Of a stretch of DNA of 64,000 nucleotides, positions 16,274 to 25,126 are shown one piece after another. The stretch lies in assembly GCF_016862075.1 (NCBI RefSeq), contig NZ_BOMG01000032.1, positions 1 to 64,000 on the forward strand. Reading direction: 5' to 3'. The translations under genes and the position numbers were made by a program. Position 1 is the stretch's first letter. Every line of letters starts with the position of its first letter. Source of the DNA: Actinoplanes couchii (GTDB taxonomy: Bacteria > Actinomycetota > Actinomycetes > Mycobacteriales > Micromonosporaceae). The notes under the pieces are model-generated. The model did no database searches. It worked only from the letters and a program-made list of their open reading frames with translations, and was not told where the DNA came from.

Positions 16274-18742
16274 TCAGAACGGGCTGACGGTGAAGATGGA
16301 TCCGCTGGTGAGAGCGGTCTGCTTGTAATCGGCGCTGGTGGTGGACGCGCCCGGAGCGCCGTTGCTGACCAGGGTCAGGTTGTAGGCGCCGTCCGGAACG
16401 GCCAGGTTGGGCAGCAGGGTGAGGCCCACCGGCCGGTCGACGGCGGCCGGGGTTCCGGTGACGAGGTTGTTGAAGGTCGAGGTGGCCGCCTGCGAGATCT
16501 CCGCGGTGGTGTTGTTGTTCGTCAGCTGGGTGATTCGTGAGCCGACCGGGATGCCGGCGGAGTTCTGGCCGAAGACCGCGCCGGCGTCACCGACGGAGAA
16601 GTCGCCGCTGACGAGGTTGCTGCCGAGCAGGGTGCTGGTGATCTTGATCGGGGTGCCGCCGGTGGTGCTGGCGGTGGCCGGCGCCGACAGGACGGCGCTG
16701 GTGCCGCCCGGGAGGACCGCGCTGATGGTGGTCCCACTGACGATGCCGGTGACGTCCTTCAGCACGCGCCCGACGTCGGACTTGCTGAACGTCGTGCCGG
16801 ACGCCGTGACGACGTTGCTGCCGGCCGTGGTGAGCACGCCGACGCCCCCGGTGGTGGCCTTCAGGACGTCACCGACGATCCCGGAGAGCAGGCTCTGCAG
16901 CGTGGTGGTGCCGGTGGCCGGCTGGGAGATGAGGGCCAGGCCCGGGGTCAGCACGGCCTGGATGGTCGACCCGGCCGGAATGGTGTTGCCGTTGCCGCTG
17001 CCGGTCAGGACCCGCCCGATGTCGTCGAGGCTGAACTTGTTGCCCAGCGAGGTGATCAGCCGGCTGCCCAGGCGGGTGCCGATGTCGCTGGTCAGGCTCT
17101 TGGTGGCGCCGAGCACGTCGGCGAGCACCCCGGTCTTGTCCAGGCGGCGGTTGAGCTTCAGCGTGCAGACCAGCTCGGTGTCGCTGAGGACGAACGGGTT
17201 GGTGCACTCGGCGAGCGGGCCGTTGGCCTTGTTGTTGTTCTCGTCCACGGTCGGGTCGTACTCACCGCGGACCAGGTAGATCTTGGCGCCGTCGGCGGAG
17301 GTGCCGAACACCTGGCTGAGGAAGTCGGTGCCCTGGACCAGGACGTCGGTCGCCGCCGAGGTGGCCGGGGCGGTGTTGGTGCCGAGGATCTTCAGGGCGT
17401 TGCGGAACGAGAACGCGCCGGGCAGCGTGCGGGAGCCGGCCAGGGTGTTGACCACCAGGGCGGCGTTGTCTCCGGCGGTGCGCAGCGGGAGCGTGGCGGT
17501 GAACGAGGTGGGGTTCACCGGGGTGACGTTCAGCAGGTCGACACCGCCGAGGGTGGCGCTGATCGAGCCGGGCGTGGTCGGGAAGTCGGTGCCGTTGACG
17601 GTGATGGTGATGCCACCGGTGGTCGGCCCGGCGTTCGGGGTGATCGAGGTCGGGTTGGGCAGGACCGTCGAGGTGTACGGCGCCGATCCCAGCACCGTCG
17701 ACTCGCCGGACGACCCGGTGTAGGTGCAGAGCTGGTAGACCTTCGGCTGCTTGTCGGTGATCGCCAGCTTGGGCACGGTGATGCCGAGCCGGTTGTTGGC
17801 GAGCTTGCGGATGCCGGAGGCCGGGACCGCGACGCTGCCGGCCACCGTCGTGTCGTAGTTGGCCGGGCAGCCGGCGTTCGGGGTGAACAGCACACCGGGC
17901 GCGGCGATGCCGCTGAACAGGCTGGTGGCGCCGCTGTTGGCGGTGATGTTGTTGACCGCGTCGTACGGGCCGCTGTTGGCGCTGAGGCTGAGCTGCGGCA
18001 GCGTGACCTGGTAGGTGCTCGCGCCGAGCAGCGGGTCGTTGGTGGTGCTGCCCTGGTAGACGCAGGTGTTGAAGCTCCCGGAGCCGATCACCGCGGACGG
18101 GACGGCGACGGTGGCCGCGGAGTTGGCCAGTCCGGCCTTGATCACGGGCGCCGGGATGTTGCCGGCGGACACCCCGTAACCGGCCGGGCAGGGGTTCTGG
18201 GTGAAGAGGGCGGCCGGTGTGGTGACGCCGGTGAAGATCGGGGTGGCCGAGTTCAGCGTCAGGTTGTTGGTGACGCCGCTCAGGCCGTTGCTGGGGTTGC
18301 TGGTCAGGCTCTGGTACGCGGTGAGGACCGGTGTCGTGCCGCCGATCGGGGTCGCGCCGTTGCCGGCGTTCGGGTAGACGCAGACGTTCTGGGCCTTGGC
18401 CACGCCGTTGGTGCCGAGCGGGAGGACCGGGACCTTGAAGCTGATCGTGCTGTTGTCGACCTTGGTGGCCGACTCGGCGGAGACCAGTGTCGACGACGGT
18501 GTCGTGTAAATCGCGCATGTCTCGTTGGATGGCCTGAGCAGGACGGCGGGCGCCGAGGTCGCGGTGGTGAAGCCGTTGGGCTCGGTGATCCGGACGGTTC
18601 CGCCGATCGGCGCGGTGGTCGCGGACACGACAGCGGCCTGGGCGGGCTGCCCCACGGCGACGACCACGCCAGCGGCGGCCGCTACCGAGGAGGTGACCGT
18701 CCCGAGGGCACGGACCAGGGATTTCTTGCGGATCTTGGGCAT
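16274..18742 (-). CDS. Large secreted IPT/TIG-domain protein 3
   Basis: An 822-residue exported protein starting MPKIRKKSLVRALG, with a signal peptide ending QPAQA; an in-frame extension to 18820 has no ribosome site. Visible order: three Cys-paired beta modules (each with a C-P-x-x-Y or C-x-I-Y pattern and a later C-x-Y), an IPT/TIG domain (NPTSITPNAGPTTGGITITV), and the same C-terminal domain as in the protein at 13657 (IYLVRGEYD, LVCTLKL). Unlike that protein, the domain is split by about 215 residues holding three tail-fibre-like repeats (FSLDDIGRVLTG, FSKSDVGRVLKD, FSVGDAGAVFGQ), before NGAYxLTxVSNGA resumes. A surface or matrix role is likely; no enzyme motif is seen. Confidence 0.8.
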   Translation of the reverse strand: MPKIRKKSLVRALGTVTSSVAAAAGVVVAVGQPAQAAVVSATTAPIGGTVRITEPNGFTTATSAPAVLLRPSNETCAIYTTPSSTLVSAESATKVDNSTISFKVPVLPLGTNGVAKAQNVCVYPNAGNGATPIGGTTPVLTAYQSLTSNPSNGLSGVTNNLTLNSATPIFTGVTTPAALFTQNPCPAGYGVSAGNIPAPVIKAGLANSAATVAVPSAVIGSGSFNTCVYQGSTTNDPLLGASTYQVTLPQLSLSANSGPYDAVNNITANSGATSLFSGIAAPGVLFTPNAGCPANYDTTVAGSVAVPASGIRKLANNRLGITVPKLAITDKQPKVYQLCTYTGSSGESTVLGSAPYTSTVLPNPTSITPNAGPTTGGITITVNGTDFPTTPGSISATLGGVDLLNVTPVNPTSFTATLPLRTAGDNAALVVNTLAGSRTLPGAFSFRNALKILGTNTAPATSAATDVLVQGTDFLSQVFGTSADGAKIYLVRGEYDPTVDENNNKANGPLAECTNPFVLSDTELVCTLKLNRRLDKTGVLADVLGATKSLTSDIGTRLGSRLITSLGNKFSLDDIGRVLTGSGNGNTIPAGSTIQAVLTPGLALISQPATGTTTLQSLLSGIVGDVLKATTGGVGVLTTAGSNVVTASGTTFSKSDVGRVLKDVTGIVSGTTISAVLPGGTSAVLSAPATASTTGGTPIKITSTLLGSNLVSGDFSVGDAGAVFGQNSAGIPVGSRITQLTNNNTTAEISQAATSTFNNLVTGTPAAVDRPVGLTLLPNLAVPDGAYNLTLVSNGAPGASTTSADYKQTALTSGSIFTVSPF

Positions 18743-18918
18743 GCCAGAGCCTTTCTTGCCAACGATGAGGAGTGGATGACCTCGGCAGGCCGTCCCGCCG
18801 GAAGCGTAATGATGAAACATTCTCTTTCCAGCGATAACGGCATAAGTCGGACCAGGAGGGCCGGGTACGGACGGTCGAGGCCGGCGTTGACGGCGGCGCG
18901 ATCTCGCGCTAAGTTGAC

Positions 18919-18945
18919 CTCAGATCGAGTAAGACTCAATCTGAG
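18919..18945 (+). promoter_or_regulatory. 12-3-12 palindromic operator upstream of the Nudix gene
   Basis: CTCAGATCGAGT (18919-18930) and ACTCAATCTGAG (18934-18945) are inverted repeats matching at 11 of 12 positions. TTGACC at 18914-18919 is a candidate -35, so the palindrome would cover the promoter core. More CTTAG/CTTGAG/CTCAG half-sites follow to 18977. Size and position fit an operator for the NrtR-like protein encoded just downstream (autoregulation), which is inference. Confidence 0.6.
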
Positions 18946-18984
18946 AAACACTTAGCTTGAGAAGAACTCAGAACGAGAAGGACC

Positions 18985-19737
18985 ATGATGGACGAGGCGA
19001 GCTTCCTGGCGGCGTACGACCCCCGCGACTATCCCCCGGTCGCCGTGACCGTGGACGTCGTGGCGCTGACCATCCGGGACGGCAAGCTCTGTGTCCTGCT
19101 GGTCGAGCGCGGCCACCAGCCGTTCGCCGGTCAGCGCGCCCTCCCCGGCGGTTTTGTCCGCATCGAGTCGCTGGCCGAGGCCGCGCTGCGGGAGCTGGCC
19201 GAGGAGACCGGCCTGACCCCGGGGGTCGACGACCTGGAGCGGGTCCATCTGGAGCAGCTCCGGACTTATGGGAACCCGGATCGTGACCCCCGGATGCGGG
19301 TCGTCTCGGTCGCCTACCTGGCGTTCGCCCCGAGCCTGCCCGAGCCGACGGCCGGCAGTGACGCGGCCCGCGCCTACTGGGTGCCCGTGGAGGAGGCCAA
19401 GGATCTGGCCTTCGACCACGACGAGGTCTTCGCCGACGGGCTGGAGCGGGCCCGTTCGAAGCTGGAGTACACGCCTCTCGCCACCGCCTTCACCGGCACC
19501 GAGTTCACCATCGGCGAGTTGCGGCAGGTCTATGCGGCGGTGTGGGGCGAGGAGCTGCACGCCGGCAACTTCCACCGGAAGGTGCTGTCGGTCCCGGGCT
19601 TCGTGGAGAGCACCGGGGGCACGACGGCCAAGGGCGGGGAACGGGGCGGGCCGAAGGCGAAGTTGTACCGGGCCGGAGACGCCCGGCTGCTTCACCCGGC
19701 CCTGCTCCGGCCGACCAGAGAGGACCGGGTGCGATGA
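18985..19737 (+). CDS. NrtR-like Nudix-winged helix regulator or hydrolase
   Basis: A 250-residue protein with an intact Nudix box (G-x5-E-x7-REL-x-EE-x-G-L, starting at GGFVRIESL, about residues 53-75) and a C-terminal winged-helix-like region (FTIGELRQVYAAVWGEELHAGNFHRKVL). This is the NrtR layout; characterised NrtR proteins bind ADP-ribose-type ligands and repress NAD-metabolism genes. Because the Nudix catalytic residues are complete here, hydrolysis of a nucleotide substrate is also possible. AGAAGGACC precedes the ATG at 18985 (ATG 18988 is alternative). It opens a four-gene unit: the next gene overlaps its stop by ATGA. Confidence 0.85.
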   Translation: MMDEASFLAAYDPRDYPPVAVTVDVVALTIRDGKLCVLLVERGHQPFAGQRALPGGFVRIESLAEAALRELAEETGLTPGVDDLERVHLEQLRTYGNPDRDPRMRVVSVAYLAFAPSLPEPTAGSDAARAYWVPVEEAKDLAFDHDEVFADGLERARSKLEYTPLATAFTGTEFTIGELRQVYAAVWGEELHAGNFHRKVLSVPGFVESTGGTTAKGGERGGPKAKLYRAGDARLLHPALLRPTREDRVR

Positions 19738-20696
19738 TCACGACGGCCGGGATCGAGACGCTGTCATTCGAGGAGGCCGTGGCCCGGATCGCGGCCGCGG
19801 AGGACTTCCAGGAGCTGGGCGAGCGCCGGGCGTACCGGAAATGGGCGAAGTTGGTCCACCCGGACACCGTGGGCGCGGCCCGCCGGGCGACCGCCACCAA
19901 CGCCTTCGCGAAGCTGGCGAACCTCTACAAGGGTGCCGGCCAGGCACCGGTGCTGCACGGGCGGCGCCGCTCCTACCGGATGGACCGGGTGCACGCGAGC
20001 GGCGATCTGGCCGAGCTGTACGCGGACGGCGCGGTGCTGATCAAGGTGCCGCGCAGCCCCCGCGACAACGACCTGATGGAGACCGAGACGGCGTCGCTGC
20101 GCCGGCTGTGGAGCGACGGCGACCCGAAGTTCCGGCCCTACGCGCCCCGGCTGGTGGAGAGCTTCGTCTACGAGGACGAGACGCGCCGCCGCCGGCGGGT
20201 CAACGTGCTGGAGCGGCAGGCCGGGATGATCAGCCTGGCCGAGATCCGCCGCCCGCTGGACCCGCGGGACGCGGCCTGGATGTGGCGGCGGCTGCTGACC
20301 GCGCTCGGCTGGGCGCACCGGGCCGGGGTCACCCACGGGGCGGTCCTCCCGGAGCACGTGCTGATCCATCCGGAGGAGCACGGGCTGGCCCTCGTCGACT
20401 GGTGCTATGCGGGACATCGACCTGCGGCGATAGTGAAGGCACGACTGTCCGACTATCCGCCGGAGGTGCGCAACGACCGACTCGCCGGTCCCGCGACCGA
20501 CATCTACATGGCAACGGGCCTGATGGCGCGGCTGATCGGGCCGGGGATGCCCGCCCCGATGCGGCGGTTCGCCGCGGGTTGCATGTACGACGCGCCGCGC
20601 ATGCGGCCGCAGGACGCCTGGGCGTTGCTGGGCGAGTTCGACGAGTTGATTCACCGGCTTTACGGCCCGCGCAAGTTCCGGCCGTTCGTTCCTTAG
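19734..20696 (+). CDS. J-domain protein fused to a kinase-like (pseudokinase) domain
   Basis: A 320-residue protein. The N-terminus resembles a J domain, AYRKWAKLVHPDTVG, with the HPD tripeptide at residues 42-44 that would stimulate an Hsp70. The rest looks like a protein kinase fold: an HGAVLPEHVLIHPEE segment at about 201 sits where the HxDxxxxN catalytic loop should be, but Asp and Asn are missing, and LVDW (D222) replaces DFG. It is therefore probably catalytically dead or strongly altered. The ATG overlaps the Nudix stop; AGGAGG for the next gene follows directly after its own stop. Role unknown; an adaptor or chaperone link for the VWA and PurA-like proteins is inferred. Confidence 0.75.
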   Translation: MITTAGIETLSFEEAVARIAAAEDFQELGERRAYRKWAKLVHPDTVGAARRATATNAFAKLANLYKGAGQAPVLHGRRRSYRMDRVHASGDLAELYADGAVLIKVPRSPRDNDLMETETASLRRLWSDGDPKFRPYAPRLVESFVYEDETRRRRRVNVLERQAGMISLAEIRRPLDPRDAAWMWRRLLTALGWAHRAGVTHGAVLPEHVLIHPEEHGLALVDWCYAGHRPAAIVKARLSDYPPEVRNDRLAGPATDIYMATGLMARLIGPGMPAPMRRFAAGCMYDAPRMRPQDAWALLGEFDELIHRLYGPRKFRPFVP

Positions 20697-20705
20697 GAGG
20701 ACAAA

Positions 20706-21662
20706 ATGGGAAGCGGACACTGGTCCACCGACGTCTACACGGCCGCCGCGAACTACCGCACGGCGACCGGGTCGAGCGCGTTCGCGTACAGCGACAGCGG
20801 CGCCCGCACCGTCCACGCGGACCTGAACCCGCACGGCGTGTTCATGCGGGAGAGCCGGGACAGTGACGAGCACCCGTTCAGCACGCCGATAGCCGTGCTG
20901 TTCGACGTGACCGGTTCGATGGGCAACGTCCCACGAACCCTCCAGACGAAACTGCCGCAGCTGCTGGGCCTGCTGACCCGCAAGAGCTACGCGGTCGACC
21001 CGCAGATCATGTTCGGGGCGATCGGGGACGCCACCTGCGACCGGGCGCCGCTGCAGATCGGGCAGTTCGAGTCGGACAACCGGATGGACGGGCACCTGGA
21101 GAAGATCGTCCTGGAGGGCGGCGGCGGGGGCCAGAAACACGAGTCGTACGAGCTGGCGCTCTACTTCATGGCCCGGCACACCCTGCTGGACTCGATGATC
21201 AACCGGGGCCGGCGCGGGTACCTGTTCATCATCGGTGACGAGATGCCGTACCCGCGGGTCAAGCCCCGTGAGGTGCGGGCGGTCATCGGCGACGAGCTGA
21301 GCGAGCCGATCTCCACCGAGGACATCCTGGCCGAGCTGCAGCGCAAGTACGACGTCTACTACATCCTGCCGACCGCCGCCCACCACAGTGGGGACCGTGA
21401 GGTGCTCGGCCGGTGGCGCAAGCTGCTCGGGCAGAACGTGCTGGAGCTCGACGACCTGGACGCGGTCTGCGAGACGATCGCGCTGACCGTCGGGCTCGGT
21501 GAGGACGCCATCGACCTGGACGAGGGCATCTCCGACCTGACCGACGTCGGGTCGCGCGCGGGTGGCTCGGTGGAACGGGCGCTGGCTCCGCTGCAGCGTA
21601 CCCAGGTGGTCCGGGCCGGTTTTGAGATCGCCGGAGGCGCGGGCGGCAATCAGCGGCTGTGA
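20706..21662 (+). CDS. VWA-like MIDAS protein
   Basis: A 318-residue protein with a MIDAS-type motif DVTGS at residues 67-71 (Asp67, Thr69, Ser71), a hydrophobic strand before it (PIAVLF) and a YLFIIGDEMP strand further on that supplies the distal acidic residue. The C-terminal region is acidic and helical. It has no signal peptide, so it should be cytoplasmic. AGGAGG lies six bases before the ATG. It is sandwiched between the J/pseudokinase gene and the PurA-like gene (GTGA overlap), so it is probably a metal-dependent scaffold for them. Confidence 0.8.
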   Translation: MGSGHWSTDVYTAAANYRTATGSSAFAYSDSGARTVHADLNPHGVFMRESRDSDEHPFSTPIAVLFDVTGSMGNVPRTLQTKLPQLLGLLTRKSYAVDPQIMFGAIGDATCDRAPLQIGQFESDNRMDGHLEKIVLEGGGGGQKHESYELALYFMARHTLLDSMINRGRRGYLFIIGDEMPYPRVKPREVRAVIGDELSEPISTEDILAELQRKYDVYYILPTAAHHSGDREVLGRWRKLLGQNVLELDDLDAVCETIALTVGLGEDAIDLDEGISDLTDVGSRAGGSVERALAPLQRTQVVRAGFEIAGGAGGNQRL

Positions 21663-22846
21663 ATGAGCACATGGCTGTGGTCGATCTGGGCTACGGCGAC
21701 GCGGGCAAGGGCACGGTGGTGGACGCCCTCTGCGCCGAGCGGCCACGACGGGCCGTGCTGCGTTTCAACGGGGGAGCGCAGGCGGCACACAACGTGATCA
21801 CCGAGGACGGACGGCACCACACGTTCGCCCAGTTCGGGTCGGGCACACTGCGCGGGGTGCCGACCCACCTGACGCGGTTCACGGTGGTGGACCCACTGGC
21901 GCTGGCCGGTGAGGCGGCGGCGCTCGGCAACCCGTTCCACCTGCTCACGGTGGACGGGGACGCGCTGCTCGCCACTCCGTGGCATCGCGGAGCGAACCGG
22001 CGCCGGGAACTCGCGCGGGGCGATTCCCGGCACGGTTCGTGCGGGATGGGGGTGGGCGAGACGATGTCGTACGCGTTGAGCCGGCCGGACGACGCGCCCC
22101 GGGTGGGTGACGTCCTCTCCCCCACGCGTCTGCGCCGGAAGTTCGGGGTCCTGCGGGACTTCTACGACGACCACGACGTGCCGTTGGAGGACGTGGTGGA
22201 GGCGTTCACCGCGTTCGGCGAGACGGTCCGGATCGTCCCGTCATCCTTCACCGACCGGCTGCTCCGCGAGGGGCCGTGTGTGTTCGAGGGCGCGCAGGGT
22301 GTGCTGCTGGACGAGTGGCGGGGCTGGCACCCGTACACGACCTGGTCGACGACGACGTTCGACAACATTCAGAAAATTTGTCCGGATTTTTCAAGACTTG
22401 GTGTGGTACGGACATACACCACTCGCCACGGCGCCGGTCCCTTCGTCACCGAGGATCCGAGCCTGGACCTGCCCGAACGGCACAACGGCCGGGATCCGTG
22501 GCAGGGCGCCTTCCGGGTCGGCCACTTCGATGCGGTAGCGCATCGATACGCGATCGAGGTGGCAGGTGGTGTCGACGCGCTCGCGATCACCCACCTGGAC
22601 GTCCTCGAGCGCTGCCCCGGCCTGCGGATCTGCACGTCGTACGACATCGGGAGAAGGATCGAACCGGGCCCGTGGAAGGACCTGGACCACCAGGAACGTC
22701 TCGGCGCCGCGCTGGCGGCGGCCCGCCCGGCAGAGACCTGTCGCCCGGACGACTGGTGCGACGCGATCTCCACCGAGCTGGGCGCGCCGGTGTACCTGGA
22801 GTCCTACGGCCCGTCCGCGGCGGACAAGAAGATCAGGTGCGGGTGA
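21659..22846 (+). CDS. Adenylosuccinate synthetase paralogue (PurA-like)
   Basis: A 395-residue relative of PurA, shorter than the usual 425-430. The N-terminal P-loop-like motif reads [10 protein letters not shown] (residues 9-18) where PurA has QWGDEGKG: the catalytic Asp (D14) and Lys are kept and Glu is Ala. NGGAQAAH supplies the catalytic His (H44). [24 protein letters not shown] and ITHLDVL are PurA family motifs. It may therefore ligate an amino acid to a purine nucleotide, but substrate residues are changed enough that housekeeping PurA is unlikely. The GTG at 21659 overlaps the VWA stop as GTGA; ATG 21671 is alternative. It ends 14 bases inside a convergent gene. Confidence 0.82.
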   Translation: MNEHMAVVDLGYGDAGKGTVVDALCAERPRRAVLRFNGGAQAAHNVITEDGRHHTFAQFGSGTLRGVPTHLTRFTVVDPLALAGEAAALGNPFHLLTVDGDALLATPWHRGANRRRELARGDSRHGSCGMGVGETMSYALSRPDDAPRVGDVLSPTRLRRKFGVLRDFYDDHDVPLEDVVEAFTAFGETVRIVPSSFTDRLLREGPCVFEGAQGVLLDEWRGWHPYTTWSTTTFDNIQKICPDFSRLGVVRTYTTRHGAGPFVTEDPSLDLPERHNGRDPWQGAFRVGHFDAVAHRYAIEVAGGVDALAITHLDVLERCPGLRICTSYDIGRRIEPGPWKDLDHQERLGAALAAARPAETCRPDDWCDAISTELGAPVYLESYGPSAADKKIRCG

Positions 22847-23267
22847 GGACGAAGACCGGGAGCACGCGGTCGGTCTTCTTGGTGTACTCCTCGTACTGCG
22901 GGAAGGCGGCCACCGACCGCTCCCACCACACGTCGCGCTCGGCCCCGGAGACCTCGCGGGCGATGTATTCGTGCTTCTCCTGAAGGTCCTGGAGCTCGAC
23001 CCGCGGGTTCGCCCGCAGGTTGTAGACCCAGACCGGGTTCTTCGGGGCGCCGCCGAGGGAACCGACGACCGCGTACTCCCCGTCGTGCTCGACCCGCATC
23101 AGCGGGGTCTTGCGTAGTTGGCCGCTCTTCGCGCCGACGCTGGTCAGCACGATGATCGGCCGGCCCATGATGTCGTTGCCCTCGGCACCGCCGGTGGCTT
23201 CATACTTCTCGGCCTGCTCGCGGGCCCAGTCCGAAGGGCTGGGAGCGTATTCACCCGTCAATGGCAT
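22833..23267 (-). CDS. Deazaflavin (F420)-dependent nitroreductase family protein
   Basis: A 144-residue protein of the Ddn-like family. [23 protein letters not shown] and [18 protein letters not shown] are the signature segments that contact F420H2 in characterised mycobacterial members. The family reduces quinones or nitro compounds at the membrane; the substrate here is unknown. ATG at 23267 gives the standard short N-terminus ([18 protein letters not shown]). The stop overlaps the convergent PurA-like gene by 14 bases. Confidence 0.9.
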   Translation of the reverse strand: MPLTGEYAPSPSDWAREQAEKYEATGGAEGNDIMGRPIIVLTSVGAKSGQLRKTPLMRVEHDGEYAVVGSLGGAPKNPVWVYNLRANPRVELQDLQEKHEYIAREVSGAERDVWWERSVAAFPQYEEYTKKTDRVLPVFVLTRT

Positions 23268-23396
23268 GATCCCGACCCTACCTCGCGCACCCGGATCGCA
23301 CCCCGGGCGCGCCCTCTCCCGCACTGCGCCGGCCTCACCTTTGTTCCCACGGGCCGGCTGCCATCGCACCGGCCCCCCGACGGAGGGTGGACACGG

Positions 23397-25097
23397 ATGC
23401 GGGCACGGCGGAACTTCCTGGCGGGCGGGATCGTGGCGGTCACCGCGGCGGCGATCGGCGCGTTCGCCCTGCCCACCGGCAGCCAGGCGTTCAGCCCGGT
23501 CTCCTACGGGACGGCCGGCGAGCCGGTCCGGATCCTGACCACCACCCTGGACGCGGACGGCCGGCCGGTCTACTCGGTCCAGGTCGCCACCGGGCAGGCG
23601 CAGGCGAAACGGATCGCCGCGTCGGTCGCGGACCGGGACGGCACGGTCGCCGTCGAGGTCGACTCCCGGATCCACGCCCTCGAGGTGCCGGCCGACAACG
23701 ACCCGTACCGCGGCAAGCAGTGGGATCTCAAGACCATCGGCATTCCCACCGCCTGGGAGTCGAGCACCGGTGAGGGTGTGGTCGTCGCCGTCATCGACAG
23801 CGGTGTCGACGCGAGCCACCCGGACCTGGCCGGCCAGGTGCTGCCCGGGTACGACGCGGTCGCGGACGCCGGGGGCGGCGACAGCGACGTGGACGGGCAC
23901 GGCACCCACGTGGCGGGCACCATCGCCGCGCTCACCGGCAACGGCAAGGGCATCGCCGGAATCGCCCCGGACGCGAAGATCCTGCCGGTGCGGGTGCTCG
24001 ACGCCAGCGGTGAGGGCTACACCTCCGACGAGGTCGAGGGCATCGTCTGGGCCGTCGACAACGGCGCCGACATCATCAACCTGTCCCTCGGCGGGACCGA
24101 GGCCGACACCGCGGAGAAGACCGCCATCGAGTACGCCCGGAAGAAGGGCGTCACGGTGATCGCCGCGGCCGGCAACGAGCGCAAGCAGGGCAGCCCGGTC
24201 AGCTACCCGGCCGCGTTCCCCGGCGTGATCGGGGTGGCCGCCACCGACGCGAACGATCACGTGGCCGACTACTCGAACCGGGGCGACTACGTGGACGTGG
24301 CCGCGCCCGGCAGCGGCATCCTCAGCACCTGGATCGACGGCAAGTACGCGACCGCGAACGGCACCTCGATGGCGACGCCGCACGTGGCCGCGGTGGCCGC
24401 GCTGCTCAAGGCGTACCAGCCGGATCTCACCCCGGACCAGATCGAGCAGACGCTGGAGAAGACCGCGGTCGACCTGGGCACCAAGGGCTTCGACACCGAC
24501 TACGGCAACGGGCGCATCGACGCGGCGGCGGCACTGGTGGCACTCGGCGCGGACGGCGGCGGCGACTCACCGGCTCCCGAGGTGACCGTCGACCAGGAGG
24601 ATCAGACCGTCACGTACGGCGCGAAGACCCGGACCACGTTCACCGTGACCGCCGGTGACGAGGCCTACGCCGGCCAGGACGCCCAGCTGTGTCTCACCGT
24701 CGGCGGCGTCGACAAGGGCTGCCAGGCCGTGACCACCGACGCCGACGGCGAGTACGTCTACCACCGGGCCGCGACCGGCACGTTCCAGATCACGCTGGAA
24801 GTGGCGTCCGGGGACGACTCGGTCGAGTCGCCGGCCGCCTCGGTGGCGTACACGGCCAGGGCCGCGGTCAAGGCGAGCCGGACCGGCAAGGGCGCGATCA
24901 CGGTGCGGGTGACCGGCGCGACCGGCCAGAAGATGACGCTGCAGCGCCTGGTCAAGGGCAAGTGGAGCACCGCGAAGACCTACAGCGCCACGGCCAGCCG
25001 CAAGATCACCGGGCTGGTGTCCGGCGGCAGTTACCGGGTGGTGCTGGCCTCCACCAAGACCGTGGTGGGCGTGACCACCGGCACGGTCAAGGCCTGA
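23397..25097 (+). CDS. Secreted subtilisin-like S8 serine protease 3
   Basis: A 566-residue protease with Asp134 (VIDSGVD), His168 (GHGTH) and Ser324 (NGTSMATPH), plus AAAGNE. The signal peptide is [21 protein letters not shown], and its double Arg with F-L (RRNFL) resembles a Tat motif. GGAGG lies nine bases before the ATG at 23397. After the catalytic domain come two beta domains ([18 protein letters not shown] and [21 protein letters not shown]). These match the C-terminal layout of the proteases at 8336 and 10189, so the three are paralogues. The only maturation hint is the conserved propeptide segment with [10 protein letters not shown]. Confidence 0.93.
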   Translation: MRARRNFLAGGIVAVTAAAIGAFALPTGSQAFSPVSYGTAGEPVRILTTTLDADGRPVYSVQVATGQAQAKRIAASVADRDGTVAVEVDSRIHALEVPADNDPYRGKQWDLKTIGIPTAWESSTGEGVVVAVIDSGVDASHPDLAGQVLPGYDAVADAGGGDSDVDGHGTHVAGTIAALTGNGKGIAGIAPDAKILPVRVLDASGEGYTSDEVEGIVWAVDNGADIINLSLGGTEADTAEKTAIEYARKKGVTVIAAAGNERKQGSPVSYPAAFPGVIGVAATDANDHVADYSNRGDYVDVAAPGSGILSTWIDGKYATANGTSMATPHVAAVAALLKAYQPDLTPDQIEQTLEKTAVDLGTKGFDTDYGNGRIDAAAALVALGADGGGDSPAPEVTVDQEDQTVTYGAKTRTTFTVTAGDEAYAGQDAQLCLTVGGVDKGCQAVTTDADGEYVYHRAATGTFQITLEVASGDDSVESPAASVAYTARAAVKASRTGKGAITVRVTGATGQKMTLQRLVKGKWSTAKTYSATASRKITGLVSGGSYRVVLASTKTVVGVTTGTVKA

Positions 25098-25126
25098 CGT
25101 AACAACGGTGGGGTTTACTCGACCCC

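Noticed and set aside
16410..17130. Prophage fragment suggested by tail-fibre-like repeats
   Set aside because: The repeats lie inside a signal-peptide-bearing secreted protein with no other phage gene nearby.
21659..22846. Housekeeping purA
   Set aside because: The active-site loop differs from canonical PurA, the protein is shorter, and it is embedded with VWA, J-domain and Nudix genes, so I call it a paralogue.
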